The position numbers and the translations under genes are program-made. 64,000 nt of DNA from an uncultured Selenomonadales bacterium. GTDB taxonomy: Bacteria; Bacillota; Negativicutes; Selenomonadales; Selenomonadaceae. Where the stretch lies: the NCBI GenBank assembly GCA_937877545.1, contig CALFJE010000114.1, positions 1 through 64,000 of the forward strand. Direction: 5' to 3'. Positions 1 through 8,097 of the stretch are shown here, in pieces. Below the pieces are notes generated by a model. The model ran no database searches. It worked only from the letters and a program-made list of their open reading frames with translations, and was not told the origin of the DNA. Each line of letters begins with the position of its first letter. Within the stretch, counting starts at the first letter, position 1.

Positions 1-759
1 CCGCCCGGAGCTCGTATGCGCGTCGGCTTGACGGGCTTGACTATGGCGGAGTATTTCCGCGACGAACAGGGCAAAGACGTTCTGTTGTTTATCGATAACA
101 TTTTCCGTTTCATACAAGCCGGCTCGGAAGTGTCGGCGTTGCTTGGTCGTATGCCGTCCGCCGTCGGTTATCAGCCCACGCTTACCACGGACGTCGGCGC
201 GTTGCAGGAACGTATCACTTCGACCAAAAAAGGTTCGATAACGTCCGTGCAAGCGGTTTACGTCCCCGCTGACGACTTGACAGACCCTGCCCCCGCCGCG
301 ACGTTCACGCACTTGGACGCGACAACGGTTTTGAGCCGTCAAATCGCGGAGCTGGGCATTTATCCCGCCGTCGACCCGCTCGACTCGACCAGCCGTATCC
401 TCGACCCGCACGTCATCGGGCAGGAGCACTACGAAGTTGCTCGCGGCGTGCAGGCGGTTTTGCAGAAGTACAAGGAGCTTCAAGACATAATCGCGATACT
501 GGGCATGGAAGAGCTTTCCGATAACGACAAGTTGACGGTCAGCCGCGCCCGTAAGATTCAGCGTTTCCTGTCGCAACCGTTTGCGGTGGCGGAAGTCTTC
601 ACGGGTTCGCCGGGCAAATACGTCGCGCTCAAAGACACGATTCGCGGCTTCAAGGAAATTCTTTCGGGCAAATACGACGACTTACCGGAGGCGGCGTTCT
701 ACATGGTCGGCGGCATAGAGGAGGCTGTCCAAAAGGCTCAAAAACTCAAGGAGGCGTAA
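1..759 (+). CDS. atpD: ATP synthase F1 subunit beta, C-terminal part
   Basis: Catalytic beta subunit of the F1Fo ATP synthase, which makes or hydrolyses ATP on the cytoplasmic side of the inner membrane. The frame is open from the first base, so the gene is cut by the window edge; 252 residues remain of about 470. Seen: the Walker B stretch LLFIDNIFRFIQAGSEVS, SALLGRMPSAVGYQPTL, and the C-terminal helical domain ending MVGGIEEAVQKAQKLKEA. An AAGGAGG near the stop serves the next gene, atpC, three bases downstream, consistent with the end of an atp operon. Confidence 0.98.
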   Translation, partial: PPGARMRVGLTGLTMAEYFRDEQGKDVLLFIDNIFRFIQAGSEVSALLGRMPSAVGYQPTLTTDVGALQERITSTKKGSITSVQAVYVPADDLTDPAPAATFTHLDATTVLSRQIAELGIYPAVDPLDSTSRILDPHVIGQEHYEVARGVQAVLQKYKELQDIIAILGMEELSDNDKLTVSRARKIQRFLSQPFAVAEVFTGSPGKYVALKDTIRGFKEILSGKYDDLPEAAFYMVGGIEEAVQKAQKLKEA

Positions 760-762
760 GCT

Positions 763-1173
763 ATGGCGACAATCCTGCTTGAGGTTGCCACGCCCGACAA
801 AGGCGAGGTCTGCAAGAAAGATATTAACATGCTGATAGTCCGCTCGATTTGCGGGGAGCTGGGCATTTTGCCGAAACACGCCCGCCTGTTGACGGAGCTT
901 ATCCCGCACGCAATGCGCATTAAGGAAGGCGGCTCGGAAGTTCAGCTGTTCGTGAGCGGCGGCTTCATGGAGGTCACGCCCGATAAAATTACAATCCTCG
1001 CGGACGCGGCGGAGGTTCCCGACGACATCGACGTTGAGCGGGCTAAGGCGGCTTATCAACGCGCAAGCGACCGCCTCGCCAAGAAAGACGCCGACATTGA
1101 CACCAACCGCGCAGAGGCGGCTTTGGCAAGAGCAAAGGCGCGACTGTTGGTTAAAGGCGTTCACATGGGCTGA
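763..1173 (+). CDS. atpC: ATP synthase F1 subunit epsilon
   Basis: Epsilon subunit of the F1 central stalk, which couples rotation and can inhibit ATP hydrolysis. It is 136 residues, normal for the family: an N-terminal beta-sandwich (LLEVATPDKGEVCKKDI, then GELGILPKHARLLTEL) and a C-terminal helical pair rich in Ala and Arg. ATG lies 3 nt after atpD with the AAGGAGG inside the atpD end. It is the last gene of the operon; a terminator follows directly. Confidence 0.97.
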   Translation: MATILLEVATPDKGEVCKKDINMLIVRSICGELGILPKHARLLTELIPHAMRIKEGGSEVQLFVSGGFMEVTPDKITILADAAEVPDDIDVERAKAAYQRASDRLAKKDADIDTNRAEAALARAKARLLVKGVHMG

Positions 1174-1182
1174 AAAAAAATT

Positions 1183-1214
1183 ATCCCCCTCCAAATCGGA
1201 AGGGGATTTTTTTT
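1183..1214. terminator. Bidirectional terminator between atpC and the sensor kinase
   Basis: Stem ATCCCCCTCC / GGAAGGGGAT (one mismatch) with a 5-nt loop. It has a T run on the plus side and an A run (1174-1181) upstream that becomes a T run on the minus strand, so it can end both atpC and the convergent kinase gene. Confidence 0.85.
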
Positions 1215-1228
1215 ATTACTTTTGGCGT

Positions 1229-3460
1229 TCAGGCGGGCAGAATCTTCGCAAGAGTCGCCAACATGTTGGGCACGTCGATAGGTTTGGCAATGTGCGCGTT
1301 CATGCCGGCGTCAAGCGCGTTTTTAACGTCCTCGCTGAAAGCGTTGGCGGTCATGGCGATAATCGGTATCTTGGAAAGCTTTGCGTCGGCAAGCGCACGA
1401 ATCGCCCGCGCCGCGTCGTAGCCGTTCATTATCGGCATTTGAATATCCATAAGCACGGCGTCATAATCGCCCGCCTTGCTTGCCGAAACTTTCTCGACCG
1501 CGTCCTTGCCGTCGGTTGCCGTGTCGACGATAAAGCCCTCGCTCTCAAGGAGCATTTTGGCAATTTCGCGATTAACCTCGATGTCGTCGACGAGCAGGAG
1601 CTTTTTGCCCTCGAAGTTGACAATCTGCGCGGCGGCTTCGTTTTCGGCAAGTTCGTCGCTCATGTCCTCGGCAAGCTTAAAGTTGACGTTGATAATAAAT
1701 TCGGTGCCCTCGCCGGGCGCGGTGACAACCTTAATCGTGCCGCCCATAAGGTCGACGATACTTTTGGTGATAGCCATGCCAAGCCCCGTGCCTTGAATCT
1801 TGCTGACGGTGGAGGTGCGCTCGCGCTCGAAAGCCTCAAAGACTTTGGCGGCGAATTCGGGCGTCATGCCTATGCCGCTGTCCTTGACGCGCAACTCGTA
1901 ATCCGCCGCGCCGTCGCCCGCGCCCGTCTGATTCAGCTTGACGGAAATGTTGCCGCCTTCGGGCGTGAATTTGTAGGCGTTGCTGAGCAGATTCAGCAAA
2001 ACCCTGTTCAAGCGATTTTTGTCGCAGATGACGAATTTGTTCGTAACGTCGGCAGTTTCGACGCTGAAGGAAATTTTCTTGCCCGCCATTTGCGTAGCGA
2101 ACATATCATGAACTTCATCAAGCGCGGTAACAATGTTCATGCCTTCGAGTTCAAGCTCCATTTTGCCCGACTCAATGCGGCTCATCTCCAACACGTCGTT
2201 AATCAGCGCAAGCAAATGTTGACTGGAGGCGTCGATTTTCTGCAAGTAGCTGTACATTTTATTTGGAATGTCGTCGGGGCAATAAGCTTCGCGATATTGC
2301 GGGCAACGTTCGCAAGTCTTATGCAAATCCTTGGCGATATTCAGGTAGCCGACGATAGCATTCATGGGCGTGCGTATGTCGTGGCTCATGTTCGACAGGA
2401 AGGTTGATTTGGCTTTGTTAGCTTCCTCGGCGCGTTCCTTTTCCGCGATTAGTTCAACCTGTTGCGTCTTCAAGCGGTCGCTCTGTTGCTTGATTGTCTC
2501 CAAATTTTCCTGCAGCTGAACGGTGTAAGCCTCCTGCGAACGGACGTAGCGCACCTGCATGAACGTGTAGCCGATTAGCAGGATAACCATTAGCGCACTT
2601 GTGATAATCAGCGCGATAAGCCACGGGCGGCTCGTGACCATTTCCTCCAGCGTGATGTTTTCGTAGTGATTGATAATCCATTTGCGCGTTAGGGCGTCGA
2701 GGCGACCCTCCTGTTGCATTTGGATAAGGACGGCGTTGACTTTGACGCGGAGCATCGTATCTTCGGGGTGCATGGCGAGCGTGCCGTAAACGTGTTGGAC
2801 GGCGTAGCTCGGATAGAAGTCATCGATACCCATTTTTTCCAGGAACGCGCCGCCGACTTGAATGGGGCAGATAGCGAATTCGTATTCGCCGCTTTTAAGT
2901 CCGTCGAACATGCGCTTGTAGGAGTGCACGTAGGAAATTTCGTCGTCGAGACCGAGACCGGGCATTCTGTGGAGCGAGGCGACGCGTCTGCCGTAGAGTT
3001 CGGCAACGGACGTGATATTTTTCTGCCCGTAGACGACGTATTGTTTTTCGGTGGTGGGCAACGTTGCAATAATCGTGGGATTGTTTATAATTAAATCGGA
3101 TTCCATATTCATGATAATATCCGCGCCGCCGCCGAGGAAAATCTTATTGGCGTCATTCCAATCCATGAGCACGAGGTCAAGGTTCATTTGCAGGCGGTTG
3201 GCGATTTCGTTCATCATTTCCACATCGTAGCCTTGATAATCGCCGTTTGGGTCGACGTAGGAATAGGGGGCGTAGTCGCGGTCGGTGACGACGTGCAGAG
3301 TTTTTTTGAAGGTATTCGCCGGCTGAAGTTCGACTTTGGGCGGTTCGCGGAAAATGCCCGACAGGTTAAAGTATATGCCCGCGAACATTATCGTCAGGAT
3401 TATCGGCAAGACGATTGCTGTTTTTACCAGGATATTTTTTTTCGGTGCCTGCGTGTTCAT
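1229..3460 (-). CDS. Hybrid sensor histidine kinase with periplasmic solute-binding sensor domain and receiver
   Basis: Membrane two-component sensor of 743 residues. Order: TM helix (about 9-35), family-3 solute-binding domain (about 50-270, begins LHVVTDRDYAPYSYVDPNG), second TM (about 282-308), coiled linker, HisKA with the phospho-His in SNMSHDIRTPMNAI (about residue 357), HATPase_c (LLNLLSNAYKFTPEGG, VKDSGIGM, GTGLGMAI), then a receiver with DAVLMDIQMPIMNGY and the conserved Lys in HIAKPIDV. The ligand is unknown, probably an amino acid or similar small molecule. I chose ATG 3460 because GGAGGGAAGG precedes it; an ATG 33 nt upstream has no good site. A Cys cluster CERCPQYREAYC (about 380-395) is inserted just after the H-box. 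No cognate regulator gene is adjacent. Confidence 0.93.
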   Translation of the reverse strand: MNTQAPKKNILVKTAIVLPIILTIMFAGIYFNLSGIFREPPKVELQPANTFKKTLHVVTDRDYAPYSYVDPNGDYQGYDVEMMNEIANRLQMNLDLVLMDWNDANKIFLGGGADIIMNMESDLIINNPTIIATLPTTEKQYVVYGQKNITSVAELYGRRVASLHRMPGLGLDDEISYVHSYKRMFDGLKSGEYEFAICPIQVGGAFLEKMGIDDFYPSYAVQHVYGTLAMHPEDTMLRVKVNAVLIQMQQEGRLDALTRKWIINHYENITLEEMVTSRPWLIALIITSALMVILLIGYTFMQVRYVRSQEAYTVQLQENLETIKQQSDRLKTQQVELIAEKERAEEANKAKSTFLSNMSHDIRTPMNAIVGYLNIAKDLHKTCERCPQYREAYCPDDIPNKMYSYLQKIDASSQHLLALINDVLEMSRIESGKMELELEGMNIVTALDEVHDMFATQMAGKKISFSVETADVTNKFVICDKNRLNRVLLNLLSNAYKFTPEGGNISVKLNQTGAGDGAADYELRVKDSGIGMTPEFAAKVFEAFERERTSTVSKIQGTGLGMAITKSIVDLMGGTIKVVTAPGEGTEFIINVNFKLAEDMSDELAENEAAAQIVNFEGKKLLLVDDIEVNREIAKMLLESEGFIVDTATDGKDAVEKVSASKAGDYDAVLMDIQMPIMNGYDAARAIRALADAKLSKIPIIAMTANAFSEDVKNALDAGMNAHIAKPIDVPNMLATLAKILPA

Positions 3461-3562
3461 AAAAGTCCTTCCCTCCGATTGGAGACGCTTCAACAGTGTT
3501 TTCGGCTGATTGAACTATATCAAAAATCCCTTAGATTTACAACGCAAAGGAGCGGACGAGCC

Positions 3563-3883
3563 ATGAAAATTCTTGTGAGTTGCGTGTTGGCGGCGATTAT
3601 TTGTTTGGCGTCGAGTGCGGGAGCCTCCGCGCAGATTTCGAGCGACGGATACTTTAAGGGGATTCGGCTTTGGGGGCGGGTGCGCGTCGTGAATTCGTTC
3701 CCCGACCTCAAGGTTCAAGTCGTCGATTCTTTTCCCGACCTCAAAGTCAAGAAGGTTTCCGCGTTTCCGAGTAAGATTGGCGAATGGCAATTCGTCACGA
3801 GCGGCGAGGATTTTACGATTCAATTCGTCGATTCGTTCCCCGACATAAGGATTAAATTCGTGGACGCGTTCCCCGGTCTGTGA
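3563..3883 (+). CDS. Small secreted protein with VDSFPD repeats
   Basis: 106 residues. Signal peptide: MKILVSCVLAAIICLASSAGASA with likely cleavage after ASA. The mature part consists of short repeats: VVNSFPDLKV, VVDSFPDLKV, KVSAFPSKIG, FVDSFPDIRI, FVDAFPGL, spaced about 10-11 residues except for one longer GEWQFVTSGEDFT segment. Alternating hydrophobic beta segments with a Ser-Phe-Pro turn suggest a small all-beta or solenoid fold exported across the inner membrane. ATG follows AAAGGAGCGG. I cannot name a family with certainty and assign no function. It stands alone between the divergent kinase and the tRNA genes. Confidence 0.8.
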   Translation: MKILVSCVLAAIICLASSAGASAQISSDGYFKGIRLWGRVRVVNSFPDLKVQVVDSFPDLKVKKVSAFPSKIGEWQFVTSGEDFTIQFVDSFPDIRIKFVDAFPGL

Positions 3884-3892
3884 AAATTTTTC

Positions 3893-3921
3893 TTGACAGT
3901 TTAAAAAACAGCGGCTATAAT
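3893..3921 (+). promoter_or_regulatory. Consensus sigma-A promoter for the tRNA-Val genes
   Basis: TTGACA at 3893-3898, 17-nt spacer, TATAAT at 3916-3921: perfect -35 and -10 hexamers. The first tRNA starts 33 nt after the -10. Confidence 0.9.
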
Positions 3922-3954
3922 TGCGCTTGTCTTAGGGGGTAACCCGAAGGACAT

Positions 3955-4031
3955 GGGGTTGTAGCTCAGATGGTTAGAGTGCCTCGTTGACATCGAGGAG
4001 GTCACAGATTCGAGTTCTGTCAGCCCCACCA
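3955..4031 (+). tRNA. tRNA-Val (anticodon GAC)
   Basis: 77 nt with encoded CCA. Acceptor GGGGTTG / CAGCCCC, D arm GCTC...GAGT, anticodon stem CCTCG / CGAGG with loop TTGACAT (anticodon GAC), T arm ACAGA-TTCGAGT-TCTGT. It reads GUC and GUU codons. Confidence 0.96.
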
Positions 4032-4043
4032 TTTTTTTTACCT

Positions 4044-4119
4044 GCTCGCTTAGCTCAGTTGGTAGAGCATCTCCGTCACATGGAGGAGGTCGGGGGTTCG
4101 AGTCTCTCAGCGAGCACCA
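4044..4119 (+). tRNA. tRNA-Val (anticodon CAC)
   Basis: 76 nt with encoded CCA. Acceptor GCTCGCT / AGCGAGC, D arm GCTC-AGTTGGTA-GAGC, anticodon stem TCTCC / GGAGG with loop GTCACAT (anticodon CAC), T arm GGGGG-TTCGAGT-CTCTC. Position 32 is G and 33 is T. It reads GUG. Twelve bases separate it from the first tRNA-Val, so both likely come from one transcript. Confidence 0.92.
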
Positions 4120-4134
4120 ATATCGAAAATAAAA

Positions 4135-4163
4135 AACGCCTTCCAAATTGGAGGGCGTTTTCC
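4135..4163. terminator. Terminator after the tRNA genes (bidirectional)
   Basis: Perfect stem AACGCCTTCC / GGAGGGCGTT (one G-T) with loop AAATT, A run on the left and T run on the right. It can end both the tRNA transcript and the convergent M23 gene. Confidence 0.85.
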
Positions 4164-4187
4164 GTTTACAATCTGCGCGGCGGACGT

Positions 4188-5504
4188 TCAGAGATAGTCC
4201 CACGGGCTAACGGGTTCGCCGCCGAGCCTAACCTCGAAGTGGCAATGCGGACCTGTGGAGTTGCCCGTCGAGCCGCAATAAGCCACCACGTCGCCTTGAT
4301 TGACGTATTGCCCGACGCCGACCGCCAGGCTTTCGTTGTGCCCGTAAAGCGTGACAATGCCGCCGCCGTGGTCAATCATAATCGTGTTGCCGTAGCCGCC
4401 AATCCAGCCCGACTCAATGACGGTGCCGCTTGCCGCCGCGTGCACAGGCAAACCGTAATCGCCGCCGATGTCAAGCCCGCTGTGGAAGCGTTGACTGCCG
4501 AAAATCGGATGCGTGCGCCAACCGAATTCGCTGGTTATCGGTCCGCTGATTGGCCAAATCATGCCGCCGCCGTAGCTCTGCATGACGTAGCCGCCGTCGT
4601 CGTAGAGGTCGTCGTCGCCCTCGACCAAAACGATATTGCCCGTAGCCGCCGCCTCCTGTTGAGCTTGCAACTGCGCCAGACGTTGAGCCTCCAATTCCGC
4701 TTGACGGCGACGCGCCGCCTCAGCCTCCGCTTGACGCCGACGCTCCTCCTCCTTGGCTTGAATCAATCGCGCCACTTCCGCCGAGGACGCCATCATCTCA
4801 TCGTATTGCCGATTGTAAACGTCCTTGTCGTTTTCCATTAAATCTATCAGTGCCTGTTGCTTAGCCGCCTTGTCCAGCTTGAGATTCTTAGCCTCCTCGG
4901 CTTGCAATGCCTGTTCCTCTTGAACGCGTCGGTCAGCCTCAAGTTGTTCGCCGACTTCTTTTATTTCCGTTTGATACGCCAGCACGTCCGCCACAAGTTC
5001 CGAATCGCGAATTATTACCCGCTTGAGCAAATCCATGCGTGTTAAAAAGTCGCCGAAGTCTTGTGCTCCAAACAAAACGTCCAGATACGATATTTGCCCG
5101 TTGATGTAAATGTCGCGCACGCGTTGCTCAAGGACGGCGTGTTTGGCATTAAGCTCGGCGGTGACCTCGGCAAGTTTGGTTTCGTTTTCGCCTATGCGGT
5201 AAAGCGTTTCGTCGAGGGTCGCCTGTTTCGCCTCGTAGTCGGCAGTAGCCTCCGCCGCCTCCGCGTCCAGTTGACGTTTGAACTCCGAAACCGAATCTAT
5301 CTGCCCTTGAATCAGCTCAGCCGCCGCACGCGCCTTTTCAGCCGCCGCCTCATAGGAAGCCTTTTCCACTTCGAGCTGTTCAATTTCGTCGACTTCTTCC
5401 TCGGCGTATTCGTCCTCGTAATATTCCTCGTCGTCTTCGTCGTCGGCGAATACCGGCGCACTTATCAGCAACAGAGCCGCCAACACGATTAAAAATTTCC
5501 TCAA
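4188..5504 (-). CDS. EnvC-like murein hydrolase activator / M23 family peptidase
   Basis: 438 residues. Signal peptide MRKFLIVLAALLLISAPVFA, then a strongly acidic stretch (DDEDDEEYYEDEY), a long coiled coil (about 40-290, rich in A, E, Q, R), and a C-terminal LytM/M23 domain (about 330-438) with HSGLDIG and HCHFEV, the HxxxD and HxH zinc ligands. Because the ligands are kept it may be an active endopeptidase, unlike E. coli EnvC, which lacks them. It starts 4 nt after ftsX, so the pair is one transcript; in the known FtsEX-EnvC system FtsX recruits and activates the coiled-coil partner during septal peptidoglycan cleavage. Confidence 0.93.
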   Translation of the reverse strand: MRKFLIVLAALLLISAPVFADDEDDEEYYEDEYAEEEVDEIEQLEVEKASYEAAAEKARAAAELIQGQIDSVSEFKRQLDAEAAEATADYEAKQATLDETLYRIGENETKLAEVTAELNAKHAVLEQRVRDIYINGQISYLDVLFGAQDFGDFLTRMDLLKRVIIRDSELVADVLAYQTEIKEVGEQLEADRRVQEEQALQAEEAKNLKLDKAAKQQALIDLMENDKDVYNRQYDEMMASSAEVARLIQAKEEERRRQAEAEAARRRQAELEAQRLAQLQAQQEAAATGNIVLVEGDDDLYDDGGYVMQSYGGGMIWPISGPITSEFGWRTHPIFGSQRFHSGLDIGGDYGLPVHAAASGTVIESGWIGGYGNTIMIDHGGGIVTLYGHNESLAVGVGQYVNQGDVVAYCGSTGNSTGPHCHFEVRLGGEPVSPWDYL

Positions 5505-5507
5505 CTG

Positions 5508-6395
5508 TCAAACCTCCATGAAACGCTTAAGCGAGACCGTGCTGCCCATTATGCCGATTAAAATTCCCGCCGTTATCAGCGTCAGCATTAAATAATTCAT
5601 GAACGGATATTGCTCGACCATCGGGAAAAATGCCAGCGATTCGTAGATTTTGGCGACCATTGCCGAATAGAAACTGCGCAACGTCAACGCGCTCAGCGAG
5701 CCGCCGATTAAGCCCAGCCCCACGCCCTCCAATATGAATGGCCAGCGTATGAACCAATCCGTCGCGCCGACGTATTTCATTATCGCGATTTCCTTGCGCC
5801 GCGCAAAGACCGTCAGGCGTATCGTGTTCGAGATTATGAAGACCGTCGCGATTAACAGCAAGCCCATTAAAATTACGCCGAAGAATCTCATCAAGTGCGT
5901 CAGCTCAAAGAGATTCGCCGCCACGTCTTGACCGTACTTGACCTCGTCGACGCCGTAAAGGTCTGCAATGGAGGCGGCGGTTTTCTTAACGTCTTGGGCA
6001 TTGCCCACCGTTACCAGGAACGCATTGGGCAACGGATTCGATTCGCCGAGCGCGTCGAGGATTTTTTTATTTTCGCCGAGCCGCTCCTGCAAAGTCTTCA
6101 ACGCCTTTTCACGCGGCACGTATTCTATCGCCGTGACGCTCTTTAAGTCGCGTGTCATGCGTTCGATTTCCTTGCGCCCCTGTTCGGGCAGGTTGTCGTT
6201 TATGTAAACCGAGATTTGCACTTGACTTTCCAGCGACGACGCCATTTTGTTAATATTCATGACCAGAATCAGAAAGACGCCCAGCACGAACAGCGATACC
6301 GCTACCGTGCTGATTGACGCGAATGTCATCCAGCGGTTTCTTATCATCGACAGCAACACTTCGCGGAAATAATATTCCACCGTTTGAAGTTTCAT
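5508..6395 (-). CDS. ftsX: Cell division protein FtsX
   Basis: 295 residues, normal for FtsX: four TM helices (about 20-45, 170-195, 220-245, 265-290) with a large extracytoplasmic loop after TM1 (SSLESQVQISVYINDNLPEQ). The FtsX-type permease domain includes FARRKEIAIMKYVGATDWFI. It is the membrane half of the FtsEX complex controlling septal hydrolases. FtsE, normally encoded immediately upstream, is absent here; 295 nt of non-coding repeats lie upstream instead. The M23/EnvC-like partner follows by 4 nt. Confidence 0.95.
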   Translation of the reverse strand: MKLQTVEYYFREVLLSMIRNRWMTFASISTVAVSLFVLGVFLILVMNINKMASSLESQVQISVYINDNLPEQGRKEIERMTRDLKSVTAIEYVPREKALKTLQERLGENKKILDALGESNPLPNAFLVTVGNAQDVKKTAASIADLYGVDEVKYGQDVAANLFELTHLMRFFGVILMGLLLIATVFIISNTIRLTVFARRKEIAIMKYVGATDWFIRWPFILEGVGLGLIGGSLSALTLRSFYSAMVAKIYESLAFFPMVEQYPFMNYLMLTLITAGILIGIMGSTVSLKRFMEV

Positions 6396-6427
6396 TCGAC
6401 CACTCCCAAAAGTTAAGGTTGCCGCCG

Positions 6428-6436
6428 ATTATAGCA
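6428..6436 (-). promoter_or_regulatory. ftsX: Extended -10 promoter for ftsX
   Basis: On the minus strand TGCTATAAT, an extended -10 element, lies about 33 nt upstream of the ftsX start. No convincing -35 is seen. It supports transcription of ftsX starting here, without ftsE. Confidence 0.55.
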
Positions 6437-6514
6437 CAGAAAATTTCGGGAGGCATGAAAAAATTCGCAACGCTCAAAGGCGGCGCGGAGCTTTTTTATT
6501 GCGCATAAAATTTT

Positions 6515-6651
6515 ACCGTGATAGAATTCGTAAAAACTTCACGGCGCGGCGAGAGCGTTTCCGACATCGTAAAGAATCAACGCGCTTGCTGTTTGGTTAC
6601 TTTTTAAAAGTAACCGTGATAGAATTCGTAAAAACTTCACGGCGCGGCGAG
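6515..6651. repeat. Two 39-bp direct repeats with internal hairpin, 98-bp period
   Basis: Identical 39-mers at 6515-6553 and 6613-6651, beginning ACCGTGATAGAATTCG and ending CACGGCGCGGCGAG. Each contains the inverted pair CCGTGA / TCACGG around 17 nt holding TAGAATTCG. Just before copy 2 is a 21-bp palindrome GGTTACTTTT-T-AAAAGTAACC (6595-6615). They fill the space between divergent ftsX and the LCP gene. They may be operators, twin promoters (TAGAAT) or remains of a mobile repeat. Confidence 0.85.
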
Positions 6652-6690
6652 GACTTTTCAACCGCCGAAAATTTTTAAGAAGGTGTTGCG

Positions 6691-8094
6691 TTGGACAATA
6701 ACGGGCAAAAAAAACCTCAGCGGAATATCTTGACGATATTATTCTTCGTGCTGTGCTTTATCGGGTCGGCAGCGGCGGGCGCAATGTTCGCCTCCTCCGA
6801 CCTGTTCGATTTGGAAGGCACCGCTCAAAAATTCAAGGGGCGCGAGGCAAGCGAGGAACTCATAAAGGCTACGGACAAGGCGACTATTCTAATCATGGGC
6901 GTCGACATCCGCAAAGACGACGTGGGTCGCTCAGATACGCTCATGATAGCCACGATTGACCCGCGCCTCGACCAGGCTACGCTCCTTTCCATACCGCGTG
7001 ATACTCGCGTCAAAATTCGCGGGCGCGGCTACGATAAGATTAACGCGGCGTTTGCTTACGGCGGCGTCAGCCTAACCGAGTCCACCGTTGAGAATTTCCT
7101 CGGCATCGACATAGACCACTACGTCCTGATTAACACGCGCAGTTTCGTTAAGATTATCGACGCGATTGGCGGCGTGGACATCGACGTTGAAAAGCGCATG
7201 TATTACGAAGACCCGTGGGACGACGACGGCGGGCTTGTCATTGACCTTTACCCCGGCGAACAGCATATGGACGGCAAAACCGCCGTGACTTACGTGCGCT
7301 ATCGCGACTCGGAAGGCGATATAGGGCGCGTCAAACGGCAGCAGGCGTTCATGGCGGCGTGTATGGATAAAGTCACTTCGCCGGCAATCGTGCCGCGCAT
7401 TCCAAAAATCGTCCGCGAAATTATAGACGCCGTGGAAACGGATATGTCACTGCGGCAACTGCTGGAGCTTGCGGGAGCTTTAAAGGCGGCTCAGCAAAAC
7501 GGCTTGGAAACCGATATGGTGCCGGGCTACCCGCTCTATATCGACGACATAAGCTATTGGATACCCGACGTGGAGATGGTAAGAATTTCCGTGGCGGACG
7601 CGTTGGGCATAGCGGTTGACCCGTATCTGCGCGAACGTTTCGAGCAAGCGGCGCGTGAATATAACGAATCAATCCCCGTCGGAGCGAGGGACATTCCCGA
7701 AGGCGAGGATTATATCGGCACGCCCGTCCGCGAAAGCCGCGAGCGTCGGCGCACCCTCGAAGACCGCACGACTGTCCGCACCTACGACGACGACCGCTCA
7801 AGTATTCGCACGCTTGACGACGAGCGCACGAGTTCAAGCAGTCGCGCTTATGACGACGAGCGCACGAGTTCAAGCAGTCGCACTTATGACGACGAGCGCA
7901 CGAGTTCAAACGATATTCGCACGCTTGACGACGACCGCGCAGGTTTCAATGACGGTCGGGCTTATGAGGAGCGCGATTCACAATCTGCGCGGCGGACTTA
8001 CGAGGAACCTAAAATTGAGCGTCGGACGATACCCGAAGTTGACGAAAGTTTTGAGGAGCCGAGCCGTTACGACGCGCCTAAGACGAGGTATTGA
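6691..8094 (+). CDS. LytR-CpsA-Psr (LCP) family protein
   Basis: 467 residues. One N-terminal TM helix (about 12-32), then an LCP domain (about 65-240): ILIMGVDIRKDDVGRSDTLM, LLSIPRDTRVKIRGRG, DKINAAFAYGG, and VRYRDSEGDIGRVKRQQAF with the conserved Arg residues. LCP enzymes transfer undecaprenyl-linked glycopolymers to peptidoglycan or other acceptors outside the cytoplasmic membrane. The C-terminal 120 residues are Asp/Arg/Ser-rich low complexity with a 12-residue tandem repeat. TTG start 5-8 nt after AAGAAGGTG. The next gene begins 3 nt after its stop. Confidence 0.9.
   Translation: MDNNGQKKPQRNILTILFFVLCFIGSAAAGAMFASSDLFDLEGTAQKFKGREASEELIKATDKATILIMGVDIRKDDVGRSDTLMIATIDPRLDQATLLSIPRDTRVKIRGRGYDKINAAFAYGGVSLTESTVENFLGIDIDHYVLINTRSFVKIIDAIGGVDIDVEKRMYYEDPWDDDGGLVIDLYPGEQHMDGKTAVTYVRYRDSEGDIGRVKRQQAFMAACMDKVTSPAIVPRIPKIVREIIDAVETDMSLRQLLELAGALKAAQQNGLETDMVPGYPLYIDDISYWIPDVEMVRISVADALGIAVDPYLRERFEQAAREYNESIPVGARDIPEGEDYIGTPVRESRERRRTLEDRTTVRTYDDDRSSIRTLDDERTSSSSRAYDDERTSSSSRTYDDERTSSNDIRTLDDDRAGFNDGRAYEERDSQSARRTYEEPKIERRTIPEVDESFEEPSRYDAPKTRY
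7816..7913 (+). repeat. 36-bp tandem repeat inside the LCP gene tail
   Basis: Units beginning GACGACGAGCGCACGAG at 7816, 7852 and 7888 (period 36 bp, third unit diverging at its end), encoding DDERTSSSSRxY. Further degenerate copies flank it. Repeat number could vary between strains. Confidence 0.85.
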
Positions 8095-8097
8095 CGT

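Noticed and set aside
1034..2407. Long plus-strand open frame opposite the hybrid kinase
   Set aside because: A shadow frame: the minus-strand frame encodes unmistakable kinase motifs, and the plus frame crosses the atpC terminator.
7816..7913. Second CRISPR-like repeat region
   Set aside because: 36-bp units are head-to-tail without unique spacers and encode DDERTSSSS in the LCP tail.
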